In this document: piece by piece, positions 10,012-19,969 of the stretch
Layout of the letters: every line of letters starts with the position of its first letter
How positions within the stretch are numbered: the first letter of the stretch is position 1
Source: Prochlorococcus sp. AG-347-I06
Lineage (GTDB): Bacteria > Cyanobacteriota > Cyanobacteriia > PCC-6307 > Cyanobiaceae
Direction: 5' to 3'
Assembly: GCA_003281605.1 (NCBI GenBank)
Contig: QCBM01000001.1
Span: 62,001 to 126,000, forward strand
Length of the DNA: 64,000 nucleotides
The notes under the pieces: model-generated
What the model saw: the letters and a program-made list of their open reading frames with translations, nothing else
The model's database searches: none
Told to the model about the DNA's origin: nothing
Program-made: the position numbers and the translations under genes

Positions 10012-10740
10012 ATGCAAACTCTAGAATCAAATAAAAAAACTATTGAAGAATCGACTAACCCGATTTCTTTAGATTTGCCCGACTTCACTACAGATTCTTA
10101 TAAGGATGCATACAGCAGAATAAATGCAATTGTTATAGAGGGTGAGCAAGAGGCTCATGATAATTACATTTCAATAGCAACTTTAATTCCAAATGAGTTA
10201 GAAGAGTTAACTAAATTGGCGAGAATGGAAATGAAGCATAAAAAAGGATTTACTGCATGTGGAAGAAATTTAGGTGTAGTAGCTGATATGGAATTTGCTA
10301 AAAAATTCTTTTCTAAATTACATGGTAATTTTCAAGTTGCTCTTGAAAAAGGAAATTTAACAACATGTCTTTTAATTCAAGCTATCTTAATTGAAGCTTT
10401 TGCAATCTCTGCTTATAACGTCTACATAAGAGTTGCGGATCCTTTTGCAAAAAAAATAACAGAGGGAGTGGTTAAAGACGAATATCTTCATTTAAATTAT
10501 GGTCAAGAGTGGCTTAAAGAGAATCTAGCAACTTGTAAAGAGGAATTAATGGAAGCTAATAAAGTTAATCTTCCGTTAATTAAAAAGATGTTAGATGAAG
10601 TAGCAGATGACGCATCAGCTTTAGCTATGGACAGAGAAGAATTAATGGAAGAATTCATGATTGCTTATCAAGATACATTGTTAGAAATAGGTCTAGATAA
10701 TAGAGAAATCGCAAGAATGGCCATGGCCGCCATCGTCTAA
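10012..10740 (+). CDS. Aldehyde-deformylating oxygenase (ADO)
   Basis: Converts fatty aldehydes to alkanes plus formate with a ferritin-like di-iron centre. Conserved blocks are RINAIVIEGEQEAHDNY, RMEMKHKKGFTACGRNLGV, LIQAILIEAFAISAY and VVKDEYLHLNYGQEW, which hold the Glu and His iron ligands. The start at 10012 (MQTLESN) is preferred over the in-frame ATG at 9985, because Prochlorococcus homologues begin with a similar MxTLE; this gives 242 residues. With the next gene it forms the cyanobacterial alkane pathway. An inverted repeat lies in the 108-base gap before the reductase gene. Confidence 0.96.
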   Translation: MQTLESNKKTIEESTNPISLDLPDFTTDSYKDAYSRINAIVIEGEQEAHDNYISIATLIPNELEELTKLARMEMKHKKGFTACGRNLGVVADMEFAKKFFSKLHGNFQVALEKGNLTTCLLIQAILIEAFAISAYNVYIRVADPFAKKITEGVVKDEYLHLNYGQEWLKENLATCKEELMEANKVNLPLIKKMLDEVADDASALAMDREELMEEFMIAYQDTLLEIGLDNREIARMAMAAIV

Positions 10741-10751
10741 TTACATTTCTA

Positions 10752-10781
10752 ATTAATTAAGCAATTTAATAATTAATTAAT
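10752..10781. repeat. Inverted repeat between the two alkane-pathway genes
   Basis: Left arm ATTAATTAA at 10752-10760 and right arm TTAATTAAT at 10773-10781 pair perfectly over nine bases around a 12-base loop. All pairs are A-T, so the hairpin would be weak, and no run of T follows, which argues against a strong terminator. It lies just after the ADO stop and about 68 bases before the reductase start. It may stabilise the ADO 3' end or mark a separate reductase promoter region. Confidence 0.5.
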
Positions 10782-10848
10782 CCTATTTAAGTAGTTACCT
10801 CTGTGCTATTGTTCATAACAACGTATAGAAACCATTCATAAATTTTAA

Positions 10849-11889
10849 ATGTTTGGGTTAATAGGCCACTCAACCAGTTTTGAAGATGCAAAAAGAAAAG
10901 CTTCGATGCTAGGCTTTGATCATATTGCTGATGGCGACTTGGATGTTTGGTGTACTGCTCCTCCTCAGCTTGTTGAAAATGTAGAAGTTAAGAGTGCTAC
11001 TGGAATATCTATTGAAGGTTCCTATATAGATTCGTGCTTTGTTCCTGAAATGCTTTCTAGGTTTAAAACGGCTAGAAGAAAAGTACTAAATGCTATGGAA
11101 CTAGCTCAGAAAAAAGGGATTAACATCACCGCTTTAGGAGGATTTACTTCTATTATTTTTGAGAATTTTAACCTTCTACAGCATAAACAAATTAGAAATA
11201 CTTCACTGGAGTGGGAAAGGTTTACCACTGGCAATACTCATACTGCCTGGGTTATTTGTAAGCAACTAGAAATAAATGCGCCTCGCATTGGGATAGACCT
11301 TAAAAAAGCAACTGTTGCCGTAATTGGTGCTACAGGTGATATTGGTAGTGCTGTTTGTAGATGGCTTATCAATAAAACTGGGATTTCAGAACTTCTTATG
11401 GTAGCAAGACAACAAGAACCACTAGCGATGTTACAGAAAGAATTAGATGGTGGTACCGTAACAAGCTTAAATGAGGCATTGCCTCAGGCGGATATTGTTG
11501 TATGGGTTGCAAGTATGCCTAAAACTATTGAAATTGATACAGATAACTTAAAAAAACCATGTTTAATGATTGATGGAGGATACCCCAAAAATCTTGATGA
11601 GAAATTTCAGGGTGAAAATATTCATGTTCTAAAAGGAGGTATAGTTGAATTTTTCAATGATATTGGTTGGAATATGATGGAACTTGCGGAAATGAAAAAC
11701 CCTCAACGAGAGATGTTTGCTTGCTTTGCAGAAGCTATGATTTTAGAATTTGAAAAGTGTCATACAAACTTTAGTTGGGGAAGAAATAACATTTCCCTTG
11801 AAAAGATGGAGTTTATTGGAGCAGCATCTTTAAAGCATGGTTTTTCTGCGATTGGACTTGATAAGCAGCCTAAAGTATTAACTGTTTAA
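10849..11889 (+). CDS. Fatty acyl-ACP reductase (AAR)
   Basis: Reduces long-chain acyl-ACP to the aldehyde used by the upstream oxygenase. The 346-residue protein starts [18 protein letters not shown], has an NADPH-binding Rossmann motif [16 protein letters not shown] near residue 162-177, and a central [18 protein letters not shown]. Length and blocks match the cyanobacterial acyl-ACP reductase family. It is followed three bases later by accA, which links alkane output to the first committed step of fatty acid synthesis. This gene order (ado, aar, accA) is conserved in many cyanobacteria. Confidence 0.96.
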   Translation: MFGLIGHSTSFEDAKRKASMLGFDHIADGDLDVWCTAPPQLVENVEVKSATGISIEGSYIDSCFVPEMLSRFKTARRKVLNAMELAQKKGINITALGGFTSIIFENFNLLQHKQIRNTSLEWERFTTGNTHTAWVICKQLEINAPRIGIDLKKATVAVIGATGDIGSAVCRWLINKTGISELLMVARQQEPLAMLQKELDGGTVTSLNEALPQADIVVWVASMPKTIEIDTDNLKKPCLMIDGGYPKNLDEKFQGENIHVLKGGIVEFFNDIGWNMMELAEMKNPQREMFACFAEAMILEFEKCHTNFSWGRNNISLEKMEFIGAASLKHGFSAIGLDKQPKVLTV

Positions 11890-11892
11890 ATT

Positions 11893-12900
11893 ATGGCTAA
11901 GCGTTACCTCCTTGATTTCGAAAAGCCTCTTGTTGAACTTGAGAAGCAAATAGAGCAAATTAAAGAATTAGCTCGAGATTCAGAAGTAGATGTTAGTCAA
12001 CAGCTTCTGCAGCTTGAAACCTTAGCTGCCAGGAGAAGAGAAGAAATATTTAAATCTCTCACTCCTGCTCAAAAGATTCAGGTAGCTAGACATCCTCAAA
12101 GACCAAGTACGTTGGATTTTGTTCAAATGTTTTGTGATGACTGGATCGAATTACATGGAGACAGAAATGGTGGCGATGATATGGCACTAATTGGTGGGAT
12201 AGGTTCTATAAATAATAGACCAGTGTTGATGTTAGGGCATCAGAAAGGAAGGGACACAAAAGAAAATGTAGTAAGAAACTTTGGGATGGCAAAACCAGGA
12301 GGTTACAGAAAAGCTCTTAGATTAATGCAGCATGCAAATAGATTTTCTTTGCCAATTCTTACATTTATTGATACTCCTGGAGCTTATGCTGGTTTAAAAG
12401 CTGAAGAACAAGGACAAGGTGAAGCGATTGCAAGAAATCTTAGAGAGATGTTTGGATTGAAAGTTCCAATTGTGGCTACTGTCATTGGAGAAGGAGGTTC
12501 TGGAGGAGCACTTGGAATAGGTGTTGCCGATAGGTTACTAATGTTTGAACACAGTGTTTATACAGTTGCTAGTCCGGAAGCATGTGCATCAATTTTGTGG
12601 AGAGATGCTGCGAAGGCACCAGAAGCCGCATCCGCACTAAAAATCACCGGTAAAGATTTACTTAAATTAGGTATAATAGATGAAGTATTACCAGAACCTT
12701 CTGGTGGGAATAATTGGGCTCCTTTAGATGCTGGTAATACACTAAAAGAGGCTATTGAGAAACACCTTAATGCTTTACTGAAAATGCCTGAAGACGAATT
12801 AATTGAGGAAAGATACAAAAAGTTTAGGGTTTTAGGTAAATTTATCGAAGCAAATAATATTGAAGAGATTTATAGTGAAATCCCCCAAAAAACTGAATAA
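11893..12900 (+). CDS. accA: Acetyl-CoA carboxylase carboxyltransferase subunit alpha
   Basis: Together with AccD transfers carboxyl from biotin carrier protein to acetyl-CoA, giving malonyl-CoA. The 335-residue protein has the N-terminal helix [18 protein letters not shown], then [23 protein letters not shown]-type [31 protein letters not shown] and [17 protein letters not shown], all diagnostic. The start is three bases after the reductase stop. The end overlaps the proposed start of the next gene by 26 bases, so the run is probably one operon. No zinc finger is expected in this subunit, and none is seen. Confidence 0.97.
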   Translation: MAKRYLLDFEKPLVELEKQIEQIKELARDSEVDVSQQLLQLETLAARRREEIFKSLTPAQKIQVARHPQRPSTLDFVQMFCDDWIELHGDRNGGDDMALIGGIGSINNRPVLMLGHQKGRDTKENVVRNFGMAKPGGYRKALRLMQHANRFSLPILTFIDTPGAYAGLKAEEQGQGEAIARNLREMFGLKVPIVATVIGEGGSGGALGIGVADRLLMFEHSVYTVASPEACASILWRDAAKAPEAASALKITGKDLLKLGIIDEVLPEPSGGNNWAPLDAGNTLKEAIEKHLNALLKMPEDELIEERYKKFRVLGKFIEANNIEEIYSEIPQKTE

Positions 12901-13609
12901 CTTGAAACTAGCTTTTATAACGGGTGCTACGAAAGGTATTGGTAGATCTACCGCAATTACTTTTGCCAATGCTGGCTGGGATTTAATTTTACTCTCCAGG
13001 AATATGGATTTAATGGAGAAACTAAAGAGCGAACTGTTGACCACTAAATCAAAAATTAACCTAGTAAAGTGTGATTTATCTAGTCCTCTAGAAATAGATC
13101 ATTGTGTTAAAGAGGCAATTGAGAAGTATGGGTGCCCTTCAGTATTGATAAATAATGCCGGCTGCGCATTTAATGGCCCTTTAGTTGAAATGGAATTAGG
13201 TCAATGGGAACAAACTATTCAAATAAACCTCACAAGTGTTTTTCAAATTTGTAATTCAATAATTCCTAAGATGAGAAAAAATGGTGGTTTGGTTATTAAT
13301 GTTAGTAGTCATGCCTCTTATAATGCATTCCCCCAATGGGGAGCTTATTGTGTTTCAAAATCTGCACTAGCTATGTTTACTAAATGCTTGAGGGAGGAGG
13401 AGAGATCTAATTCAATAAGAGCATGCACAATAACTCTTGGTTCAGTAAATACTCCTCTTTGGGACTCCGAATCAATCAATTCTGATTTTGATAGAACCTC
13501 TATGCTCTCCTCAAAAGAGGTATCAGAAACTATTCTCTACATGGCTCAAAAACCTGAATCACAATTGATCGAAGACTTGACTTTGATGCCTTCTAGCGGA
13601 GCCTTTTAA
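12875..13609 (+). CDS. Short-chain dehydrogenase/reductase
   Basis: A classical NAD(P)-dependent oxidoreductase of about 244 residues: nucleotide motif TGATKGIGR near the N-terminus, NNAG near residue 92, the catalytic Ser in VINVSSHAS and Tyr/Lys in YCVSKSA. The substrate is not evident. Start choice is uncertain: GTG at 12875 has GAAGAGA seven bases before it and overlaps accA; TTG at 12902 would remove the overlap; TTG at 12860 is unlikely. Position after accA suggests acyl or lipid metabolism, but the sequence alone does not show it, and it differs from FabG in its C-terminal half. Confidence 0.85.
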   Translation: MKSPKKLNNLKLAFITGATKGIGRSTAITFANAGWDLILLSRNMDLMEKLKSELLTTKSKINLVKCDLSSPLEIDHCVKEAIEKYGCPSVLINNAGCAFNGPLVEMELGQWEQTIQINLTSVFQICNSIIPKMRKNGGLVINVSSHASYNAFPQWGAYCVSKSALAMFTKCLREEERSNSIRACTITLGSVNTPLWDSESINSDFDRTSMLSSKEVSETILYMAQKPESQLIEDLTLMPSSGAF

Positions 13610-13761
13610 ACATTCTGTTTATCTGATTAATCTTAAAACAGTGATTTTTTTTAGTGCTATTTGAACCCGATTAAACAAGAGAATGTGATATAGTATATTT
13701 GCAATTAAGCTTTTGAAGATACAGTTAATTAAGTTGCATACAATTTTCTGTTTAAAATTTT

Positions 13762-14502
13762 ATGACCTCTACATTACCCAACGATAATATTAGAAACTTT
13801 GACGACCAGATTACTAATAAACTAATTTCTGAAATTATAAGAGACAGAATTAAGAGTTCTGGCACAAGATTTAGCGCCAACGATAATATTTCTGATTTTA
13901 TAAATCCTGGTGAATTAGAAACTTTAGAAAAAGAAGTTGCCTCAAGAGTTAAAGACTTACTAAAATCCCTCGTAATTGATGTTGAGAATGATCATAATAC
14001 CCAAGAAACTGCTGAAAGAGTTTCAAAAATGTATCTAAATGAAGTTTTTAAAGGCAGATATCATGAACAACCTAAAGTTACAAGTTTCCCTAATGACAAG
14101 AATCTTGATGAAATTTATACAGTTGGTCCAATTTCGGTCAGATCTGCATGCTCACATCACCTAGTTCCAATTCTAGGAGAATGTTGGATAGGTATTAAAC
14201 CTGGCAATAAAGTCATAGGACTTTCAAAATTTGCTAGAGTTGCGGATTGGGTTTTTTCAAGACCTCATATTCAAGAAGAAGCTGTAATGATTCTTGCAGA
14301 TGAAATTGAAAAACTTTGTGAACCTAAAGGTTTAGGTATTATTGTAAAGGCCCAACATTATTGTATGAAGTGGAGGGGGGTCAAAGAACCCAATACAAGT
14401 ATGATTAATTCTGTGGTGAGAGGCGATTTTAGACACGATTTAAGTTTAAAACAAGAATTTTTTGAGCTTGTAAAGCAGCAGGCCGCTACAAATAATTACT
14501 AA
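13762..14502 (+). CDS. folE: GTP cyclohydrolase I
   Basis: Makes 7,8-dihydroneopterin triphosphate from GTP, entry to folate and pterin or deazapurine synthesis. The 246-residue protein has a variable N-terminus of about 65 residues, then DHNTQETAERVSKMYL, SACSHHLVPILGECWIGI with a Cys and two His (zinc and catalytic), SKFARVADWVFSRPHIQEE and KAQHYCMKWRGVKE with the second zinc Cys. Length fits the family. Its last four bases overlap the end of trpF, which is read from the other strand. It may supply the PTPS-like protein encoded at 49621-50091. Confidence 0.96.
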   Translation: MTSTLPNDNIRNFDDQITNKLISEIIRDRIKSSGTRFSANDNISDFINPGELETLEKEVASRVKDLLKSLVIDVENDHNTQETAERVSKMYLNEVFKGRYHEQPKVTSFPNDKNLDEIYTVGPISVRSACSHHLVPILGECWIGIKPGNKVIGLSKFARVADWVFSRPHIQEEAVMILADEIEKLCEPKGLGIIVKAQHYCMKWRGVKEPNTSMINSVVRGDFRHDLSLKQEFFELVKQQAATNNY

Positions 14503-15155
14503 TTTCTTTTTAAAAACTTAAAAAGATCCTCTGTTTTTTTAATATTTTTTAAACCTGGAGATATTTCAATACTACTTGAAATATCTAATCCATCTGGGTT
14601 GAAGTCAGTTAGGATTTCATCAATCCATTCAATTGATATTCCACCTGCCAACCACCATGGTTTGCTAAATTGCAAATTCTTTAAATAAATAGAATTTATT
14701 TTTTTCCCTGAACCTCCATAAGTATCTTTGTTCCAAGAATCAAGTAGTATCGCATCTACAAAATCCTCAAAAGGTTTTATTTTATCTATGTCCTTTTCCG
14801 TTTTTATTCTGAAAGCTTTCCATATGCCAATATTGGGAATTTTTTTTCTTATTTCTTTGCAATAATCAATATCTTCATCTCCATGTAATTGAATGATAGT
14901 TTCGCTAGGTTTTCCTAAGAAATTTTGAATGATTAAGTCTATCGGACAATTTTGTACAACCGATACCCTCTCGATTTTTGGATACAACCTTTCTAATGTT
15001 GTAAAAATATTTTTCTTAACTTCAGCTGATATATATCTTGGTGACTCTTCCACTGAAATAATGCCGATAGCATTCGCTCCTAGTTTTGCGACTTGAAGAG
15101 CTTGTTCTTTTGAAGTTAGGCCGCAAATCTTAATTAAAGTATTAGTCTTGGGCAT
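14499..15155 (-). CDS. trpF: Phosphoribosylanthranilate isomerase
   Basis: Amadori rearrangement of phosphoribosylanthranilate in tryptophan synthesis; a TIM barrel of 218 residues. IKICGLTSKEQALQVAKLGANAIG carries the catalytic Cys near residue 11. ESPRYIS follows, then VVQNCPIDLI, IQLHGDEDI, DAILLDSW with the catalytic Asp, and the phosphate-binding AGGISIEW and GLDISSSIEISPG. It is convergent with folE, overlapping by four bases, and divergent from the site-2 protease gene. trpA is also in this window, but 30 kb away, so the pathway genes are dispersed. Confidence 0.96.
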   Translation of the reverse strand: MPKTNTLIKICGLTSKEQALQVAKLGANAIGIISVEESPRYISAEVKKNIFTTLERLYPKIERVSVVQNCPIDLIIQNFLGKPSETIIQLHGDEDIDYCKEIRKKIPNIGIWKAFRIKTEKDIDKIKPFEDFVDAILLDSWNKDTYGGSGKKINSIYLKNLQFSKPWWLAGGISIEWIDEILTDFNPDGLDISSSIEISPGLKNIKKTEDLFKFLKRN

Positions 15156-15211
15156 ATTAATTACCCTATATGTAAAATTGATATTATTGCTAAATATAGC
15201 GGAGATTATTT

Positions 15212-16435
15212 TTGAGAAGTTGGCAAATTTTTAAAATATGGGGAATTCCCTTTAAAGTTCATCCTTATTGGTTTGCGATTCTTTTTTTATTCGCATGGAG
15301 TATAAGTAATCAGGTTAATTTAACCTCAGATAATATTTATAATACTAAAGAAGCTTGGATTATAGGGTTTTTAACTTCTTTTTTCTTATTATCTTCGATT
15401 ATTTTTCATGAGGTTTTTCATACTTTTGTTTCTCTTAATCAAGGTGTAAAAATAAAAAAAATTACTTTTTATTTTCTAGGTGCAATTTTACAAATAGATA
15501 AGTATTGCCAAACTGCATTAGGTAATATAAAAATTGCAATTGTTAGACCTTTTTTATGCTTCGCTACAGCATTTATTCTCATTAATATAAGTAATAACAG
15601 TGCGTCTCAAGAACAAATAGCAGTTAATGTAATTTCTAGAGTAGGTATATTTAATTTATTCTTAGGTTTCTTAAATTTGATTCCAATTGGTTCTTTAGAT
15701 GGAGGAAATTTATTAAAAAGTATTATTTGGCACTTCTCAGGAAGTAAAAACAAAGGAAGAGATTTCCTAAATAAAGTTAATTTATTCTTATCTCTTGTGG
15801 CACTATTTTTTGGGATAGTTTGTTTATTTAGATTTAACTTTTATTTTGGTTTTATTCTCTCCTTTTTGGGATTGTTTGGAGTTAATTCTTCAAAATCTGA
15901 AAGTCAATTTTTTAAAATCGAAAAAATACTTAAATTTAGTGAAGTTTCTGAGCTTAAATTAAAGCCTTTGAGAAAAATTGAATATGATTCAAATTTCTTA
16001 GAATTTAATGCATTAATAAAAAATAATAAGGATGCATCAGACAAATATTTTTTTGTTACGAAAAATGGTAGATGGACTGGTTTTGTTGATGAGAATATTT
16101 TAAAAGCTGTTTCCTTAAAAAAATGGGAAAGAAACTTTGTTGGAGATTTTAAGAAACCAATCGATAGTTTGGTAAATGTATCTTGTAACTATAAATTATG
16201 GAAAACTATAGAAAGACTTGAAGAAACAAGTGAGGGTTTTTTATTGGTTCTCAATGCGGCAGATATCCCATTGGGGATACTTGATAGGTCAAAAATTGGC
16301 AACTTTGTGTTGAATAAATTAGGTTTTAATTTACCTTCAGAGATTGTTAATAAATTAAACTCTAAAAATCATTATCCCTTAGGAATTGAATTGCCAAGAA
16401 TAATTAAATCAATGAAAAAGAAAGGAGATCTTTAA
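15212..16435 (+). CDS. Site-2-type intramembrane metalloprotease (M50)
   Basis: A 407-residue membrane protein with an N-terminal M50 core and a C-terminal half of about 180 residues. The zinc motif HEVFH lies at residues 66-70, and the third ligand in NLIPIGSLDGG at 155-165 (Asp 163); at least four hydrophobic segments surround them. The C-terminal half (KYFFVTKNGRWTGFVDE, LLVLNAADIPLGILDR) reads like a pair of CBS modules, as in SpoIVFB-related proteases. Substrates are likely membrane-bound regulators but cannot be named. The start is a TTG at 15212, with GGAG at 15201-15204 ahead. It is convergent with the next gene. Confidence 0.9.
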   Translation: MRSWQIFKIWGIPFKVHPYWFAILFLFAWSISNQVNLTSDNIYNTKEAWIIGFLTSFFLLSSIIFHEVFHTFVSLNQGVKIKKITFYFLGAILQIDKYCQTALGNIKIAIVRPFLCFATAFILINISNNSASQEQIAVNVISRVGIFNLFLGFLNLIPIGSLDGGNLLKSIIWHFSGSKNKGRDFLNKVNLFLSLVALFFGIVCLFRFNFYFGFILSFLGLFGVNSSKSESQFFKIEKILKFSEVSELKLKPLRKIEYDSNFLEFNALIKNNKDASDKYFFVTKNGRWTGFVDENILKAVSLKKWERNFVGDFKKPIDSLVNVSCNYKLWKTIERLEETSEGFLLVLNAADIPLGILDRSKIGNFVLNKLGFNLPSEIVNKLNSKNHYPLGIELPRIIKSMKKKGDL

Positions 16436-17151
16436 TAACTCGGGGCATGAAAATTTTTAATATTTTTATCATCTATGGCAATATTTTTGAAATTTATATT
16501 TGGATTATTCTTTAGGAATGAAGTTCTTAAATGTTGTACTATTTCATCATTTGTTAGTTCTAAATTTAATTTTGGTGGAGCTTCTTCTTTGAATAATTTG
16601 AACCACAAAACTCTTGAAGGATTTGTTTGAATTTCTCCATGTTGAAGGAATGCACCTTTTTTACGAAATTGAGCACTTCCTATTCTCTTAAACCCATCAT
16701 TATCAACCAAATCGGAAACTAATGAAGTCCCAAAACAATTTGTTTTAATGCTTGATTTTCGTAAATTACCATGTTTTAAGTTTAAACCTAATTCTCTAAA
16801 GCTTTTAATTAACCAATTATTAACCATTTCATAACTAAAGACTTTATAGTAATTTTTTTTAAATGTTAATGCATATGTTATGCCTCCTGAATGTAGAACA
16901 GCACCTCCTCCAGAGGGACGTCTAACAATATTAATTTCTCCATCTGATAATAAATTTTTCCAATGAAGAGGAATTTCTTTTTGGTGATAGCCAATTGAAA
17001 TCCAATCTCCAGTCCAATAGTAGAACCTTAATGTGAGAATTATTTCAGGATTCGAAATTGTCTGATCTAAAGAATTTAAATCTAAAGCCATTTGATCAAA
17101 TCCAGGTAAATTATTTGTTGAAAAAATTAAAGCCTGATTTTCAATTCCCAA
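16432..17151 (-). CDS. Lipoate/octanoate protein ligase family protein (LplA-like)
   Basis: Member of the biotin/lipoate A/B ligase family (PF03099), 239 residues. The key block RRPSGGGAVLHSGGITYAL near residue 76-94 forms the acyl-adenylate site, and ISIGYHQKEIPLHW comes before it. The Lys expected in a full LplA motif is not clear from sequence; RIGSAQFRKKGAFLQHGEI fits the K-containing segment. It could be a lipoate ligase or an octanoyltransferase LipM-like enzyme. Overlaps the end of the protease gene by four bases. Confidence 0.85.
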   Translation of the reverse strand: MGIENQALIFSTNNLPGFDQMALDLNSLDQTISNPEIILTLRFYYWTGDWISIGYHQKEIPLHWKNLLSDGEINIVRRPSGGGAVLHSGGITYALTFKKNYYKVFSYEMVNNWLIKSFRELGLNLKHGNLRKSSIKTNCFGTSLVSDLVDNDGFKRIGSAQFRKKGAFLQHGEIQTNPSRVLWFKLFKEEAPPKLNLELTNDEIVQHLRTSFLKNNPNINFKNIAIDDKNIKNFHAPSY

Positions 17152-17288
17152 AATTAACTTTGTAGATTTATTTATGATAATTTTTAATAATTTTTTTCTT
17201 TCAATTTGTTAATTACGTAACATCATTTTGTAATAGTGTTTCAAATCTCCTCTTTTCGGTGGAGAATATAGAAAATAATTTATTTACC

Positions 17289-17393
17289 ATGGAGCCAACT
17301 CAAACAATAAATCTTATTGCATTAAGCCTCATAGTTGTTATGCATGCAGGTGTTTTAGCACTAAGATTAGGAATTAGTTTAGGTAGGAGCTAA
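17289..17393 (+). CDS. psaM: Photosystem I reaction centre subunit XII
   Basis: A 34-residue single-helix thylakoid protein that binds chlorophyll and carotenoid at the trimer interface of photosystem I. Reading from ATG 17289 gives [20 protein letters not shown] then [14 protein letters not shown], matching cyanobacterial PsaM: a short polar start, one hydrophobic helix and a basic end. It is too short for routine ORF calls. It lies alone between the divergent ligase gene (137-base gap, where its promoter must be) and a small membrane protein 51 bases downstream. Confidence 0.94.
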   Translation: MEPTQTINLIALSLIVVMHAGVLALRLGISLGRS

Positions 17394-17444
17394 AGTCTGT
17401 TAGAAAATTTAAAATTTATAAGGTAATAATATAGTAAGACTGAA

Positions 17445-17825
17445 TTGATTTATTCAGTAAAATATCAAGTACTTAATTTGTCAAAATCTTTTTATAAAAA
17501 TAGTATTTTTCACAAAAAATATTTTGGGCCTGTATCCATAAAAAGACAACAGAAACAGGATTATTTTGTATTATTGATTTTTTTAATTATAAAAATTAGC
17601 TTTTCCCTTTTAGCAATTATAAGCCTGATTAAACTTGGCTATAGTTCAAAAGTAAGGTTGACTAGATTCAGGGAAATTGAAGAATCATTTTTATACGAAA
17701 AATATAGATTTAATGTTTTAACAGATAAGTTTGATGATTTATTCTCTTCTAAAGGTGAGCAAAGATTTATGAAGGATCAGGATCAAATAATTTCTCGGGA
17801 CATTATCAGAGTAATATGGCGTTGA
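17445..17825 (+). CDS. Conserved-looking single-pass membrane protein, function unknown
   Basis: A 126-residue protein starting at TTG 17445. A basic N-terminal half (residues 1-40, several Lys/Arg) is followed by one strong transmembrane helix FVLLIFLIIKISFSLLAIIS around 41-62, and then a charged region FREIEESFLYEKYRFNVLTDKF that could form a short coiled coil. The topology (basic cytoplasmic head, one helix, outer coil) resembles the FtsL/FtsB type but I see no specific motif to support that. It lies between psaM and por on the same strand. I do not recognise a named family with confidence. Confidence 0.72.
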   Translation: MIYSVKYQVLNLSKSFYKNSIFHKKYFGPVSIKRQQKQDYFVLLIFLIIKISFSLLAIISLIKLGYSSKVRLTRFREIEESFLYEKYRFNVLTDKFDDLFSSKGEQRFMKDQDQIISRDIIRVIWR

Positions 17826-17873
17826 TAAGGATGATCTTTAATCATTCTTCTTTTCATTTTTCTATAAACTTTT

Positions 17874-18884
17874 TTGCTAGTGAGTAAAAACATTAAGGGT
17901 TTAGTCCTAATAACAGGAACAACTTCAGGGGTTGGATTAAATACTCTAAAACCTCTTTTAAGATTTGGATGGGAGGTTATAGCTGTTAATCGATCAAATA
18001 AAAGGGCTATGAAAATAGCGGAGGGATCCTTGACAAAAGAGGAAGTTAAAAATGTTCACTTTATAGAAATAGATCTTTCTAATTTGGATGATGTGAATGA
18101 AGGTTGCGCTGAAATATTAGAAAGATTTAAAAACCCAATAAATTCTCTCATTTGTAATGCAGCAGTTTATAAGCCGAGACTAAAGAGACCCGAAAGATCT
18201 CCTCAGGGGTTTGAGAACTCTATGGCAGTAAATCATTTTGGCCATTTTCTTATGATAAATCTTCTTATGGAAAATATTTTATCTTCAGAAAGAGAAATTG
18301 TTTTAAATGGAAAATCTACTTTATTCAAGCCAAGAATTACAGTATTAGGGACTGTTACAGCTAATTATTCAGAACTAGGAGGAAGAATCCCCATCCCTGC
18401 ACCAGCTGATTTGGGAGATTTATCTGGATTTAAAAATGGTTTTTTATCTCCAATAAGTATGGCGAATGGAAAGAAATTCAAGCCTGGTAAGGCTTATAAA
18501 GATAGTAAACTTTGCAATATGGTAACCGTTCAGGAATTATCAAAAAGGTATCCTGCAGAGAAAATTATTGTAAATTCTTTATATCCTGGATGTGTTGCTG
18601 ATACAAAACTTTTTAGAGATACACCTTGGTTATTTAGGTTTCTTTTCCCTATATTTCAAAAATTCATAACAAGGGGATATGTGTCACAAAGGTTGGCAGG
18701 AGAGAGAGTCGCTAAAGTAGCAACTTATAAAGAATTTGCAAAACCATCAGTCCATTGGAGCTGGGGTAATCGTCAAAAGTCTGGCAGAAAAGCTTTTTCT
18801 CAAAAGTTGTCAAAAAGAATAATTGATTCAAAGACCTCTAAAAAAACTTATGATTTATCAAAAAAGTTGGTTGGATTAGATTAA
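17874..18884 (+). CDS. por: Light-dependent protochlorophyllide oxidoreductase
   Basis: Reduces protochlorophyllide to chlorophyllide with NADPH and light. The 336-residue protein is a short-chain-dehydrogenase fold: LITGTTSGVGLNTLKPL near the N-terminus, LICNAAVYKP, then GTVTANYSELGG and the catalytic YKDSKLCNM (Tyr and Lys). The four-Cys pattern of POR (ICNAA, KLCNM, LYPGCVAD and others) is present. The start is TTG at 17874; GTG at 17880 is an alternative. It converges with chlL, the first of the three genes for the dark-operative reductase, so both routes for the same step are side by side here. Confidence 0.96.
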   Translation: MLVSKNIKGLVLITGTTSGVGLNTLKPLLRFGWEVIAVNRSNKRAMKIAEGSLTKEEVKNVHFIEIDLSNLDDVNEGCAEILERFKNPINSLICNAAVYKPRLKRPERSPQGFENSMAVNHFGHFLMINLLMENILSSEREIVLNGKSTLFKPRITVLGTVTANYSELGGRIPIPAPADLGDLSGFKNGFLSPISMANGKKFKPGKAYKDSKLCNMVTVQELSKRYPAEKIIVNSLYPGCVADTKLFRDTPWLFRFLFPIFQKFITRGYVSQRLAGERVAKVATYKEFAKPSVHWSWGNRQKSGRKAFSQKLSKRIIDSKTSKKTYDLSKKLVGLD

Positions 18885-18890
18885 TTTAGA

Positions 18891-19778
<888 letters not shown>

Positions 19779-19815
19779 TTAAAGCTTAAAACACATTATT
19801 ATTTATATTCTTGCA

Positions 19816-19827
19816 GTGTAAATACAC
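19816..19827. promoter_or_regulatory. Inverted repeat upstream of chlL
   Basis: GTGTA at 19816-19820 and TACAC at 19823-19827 are perfect five-base arms around AA, 38 bases upstream of the chlL ATG. The site could be a transcription-factor operator (it does not match the GTA-N8-TAC spacing of NtcA). The short length makes chance occurrence possible in such A+T-rich DNA. It is the best visible candidate for control of chlL. Confidence 0.4.
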
Positions 19828-19922
19828 ATGAAATATGTTTCTAAACAAATATGTATTTAATTGTATTAAAAGTGGGGAATATGTTCTTATAACTGAATTT
19901 TTAGGATTCAATCTATTAAATT

Positions 19923-19940
19923 ATGAGTGAAAATACTCAT
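19923..19940. repeat. Inverted repeat downstream of chlB
   Basis: ATGAGT at 19923-19928 and ACTCAT at 19935-19940 pair over six bases around a six-base loop, 30 bases beyond the chlB stop on the minus strand. There is no T-run of usual length after it, so it would be a weak terminator or an RNA end-protecting hairpin between chlB and chlL, or an operator for chlL. Confidence 0.4.
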
Positions 19941-19969
19941 GACTTTATTATAGTTTGTTAGTAAAAAAT

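Noticed and set aside
10000-10848. Prophage or island signals around the alkane genes
   Set aside because: Base and codon use match the neighbours, and the gene order is a known cyanobacterial one.
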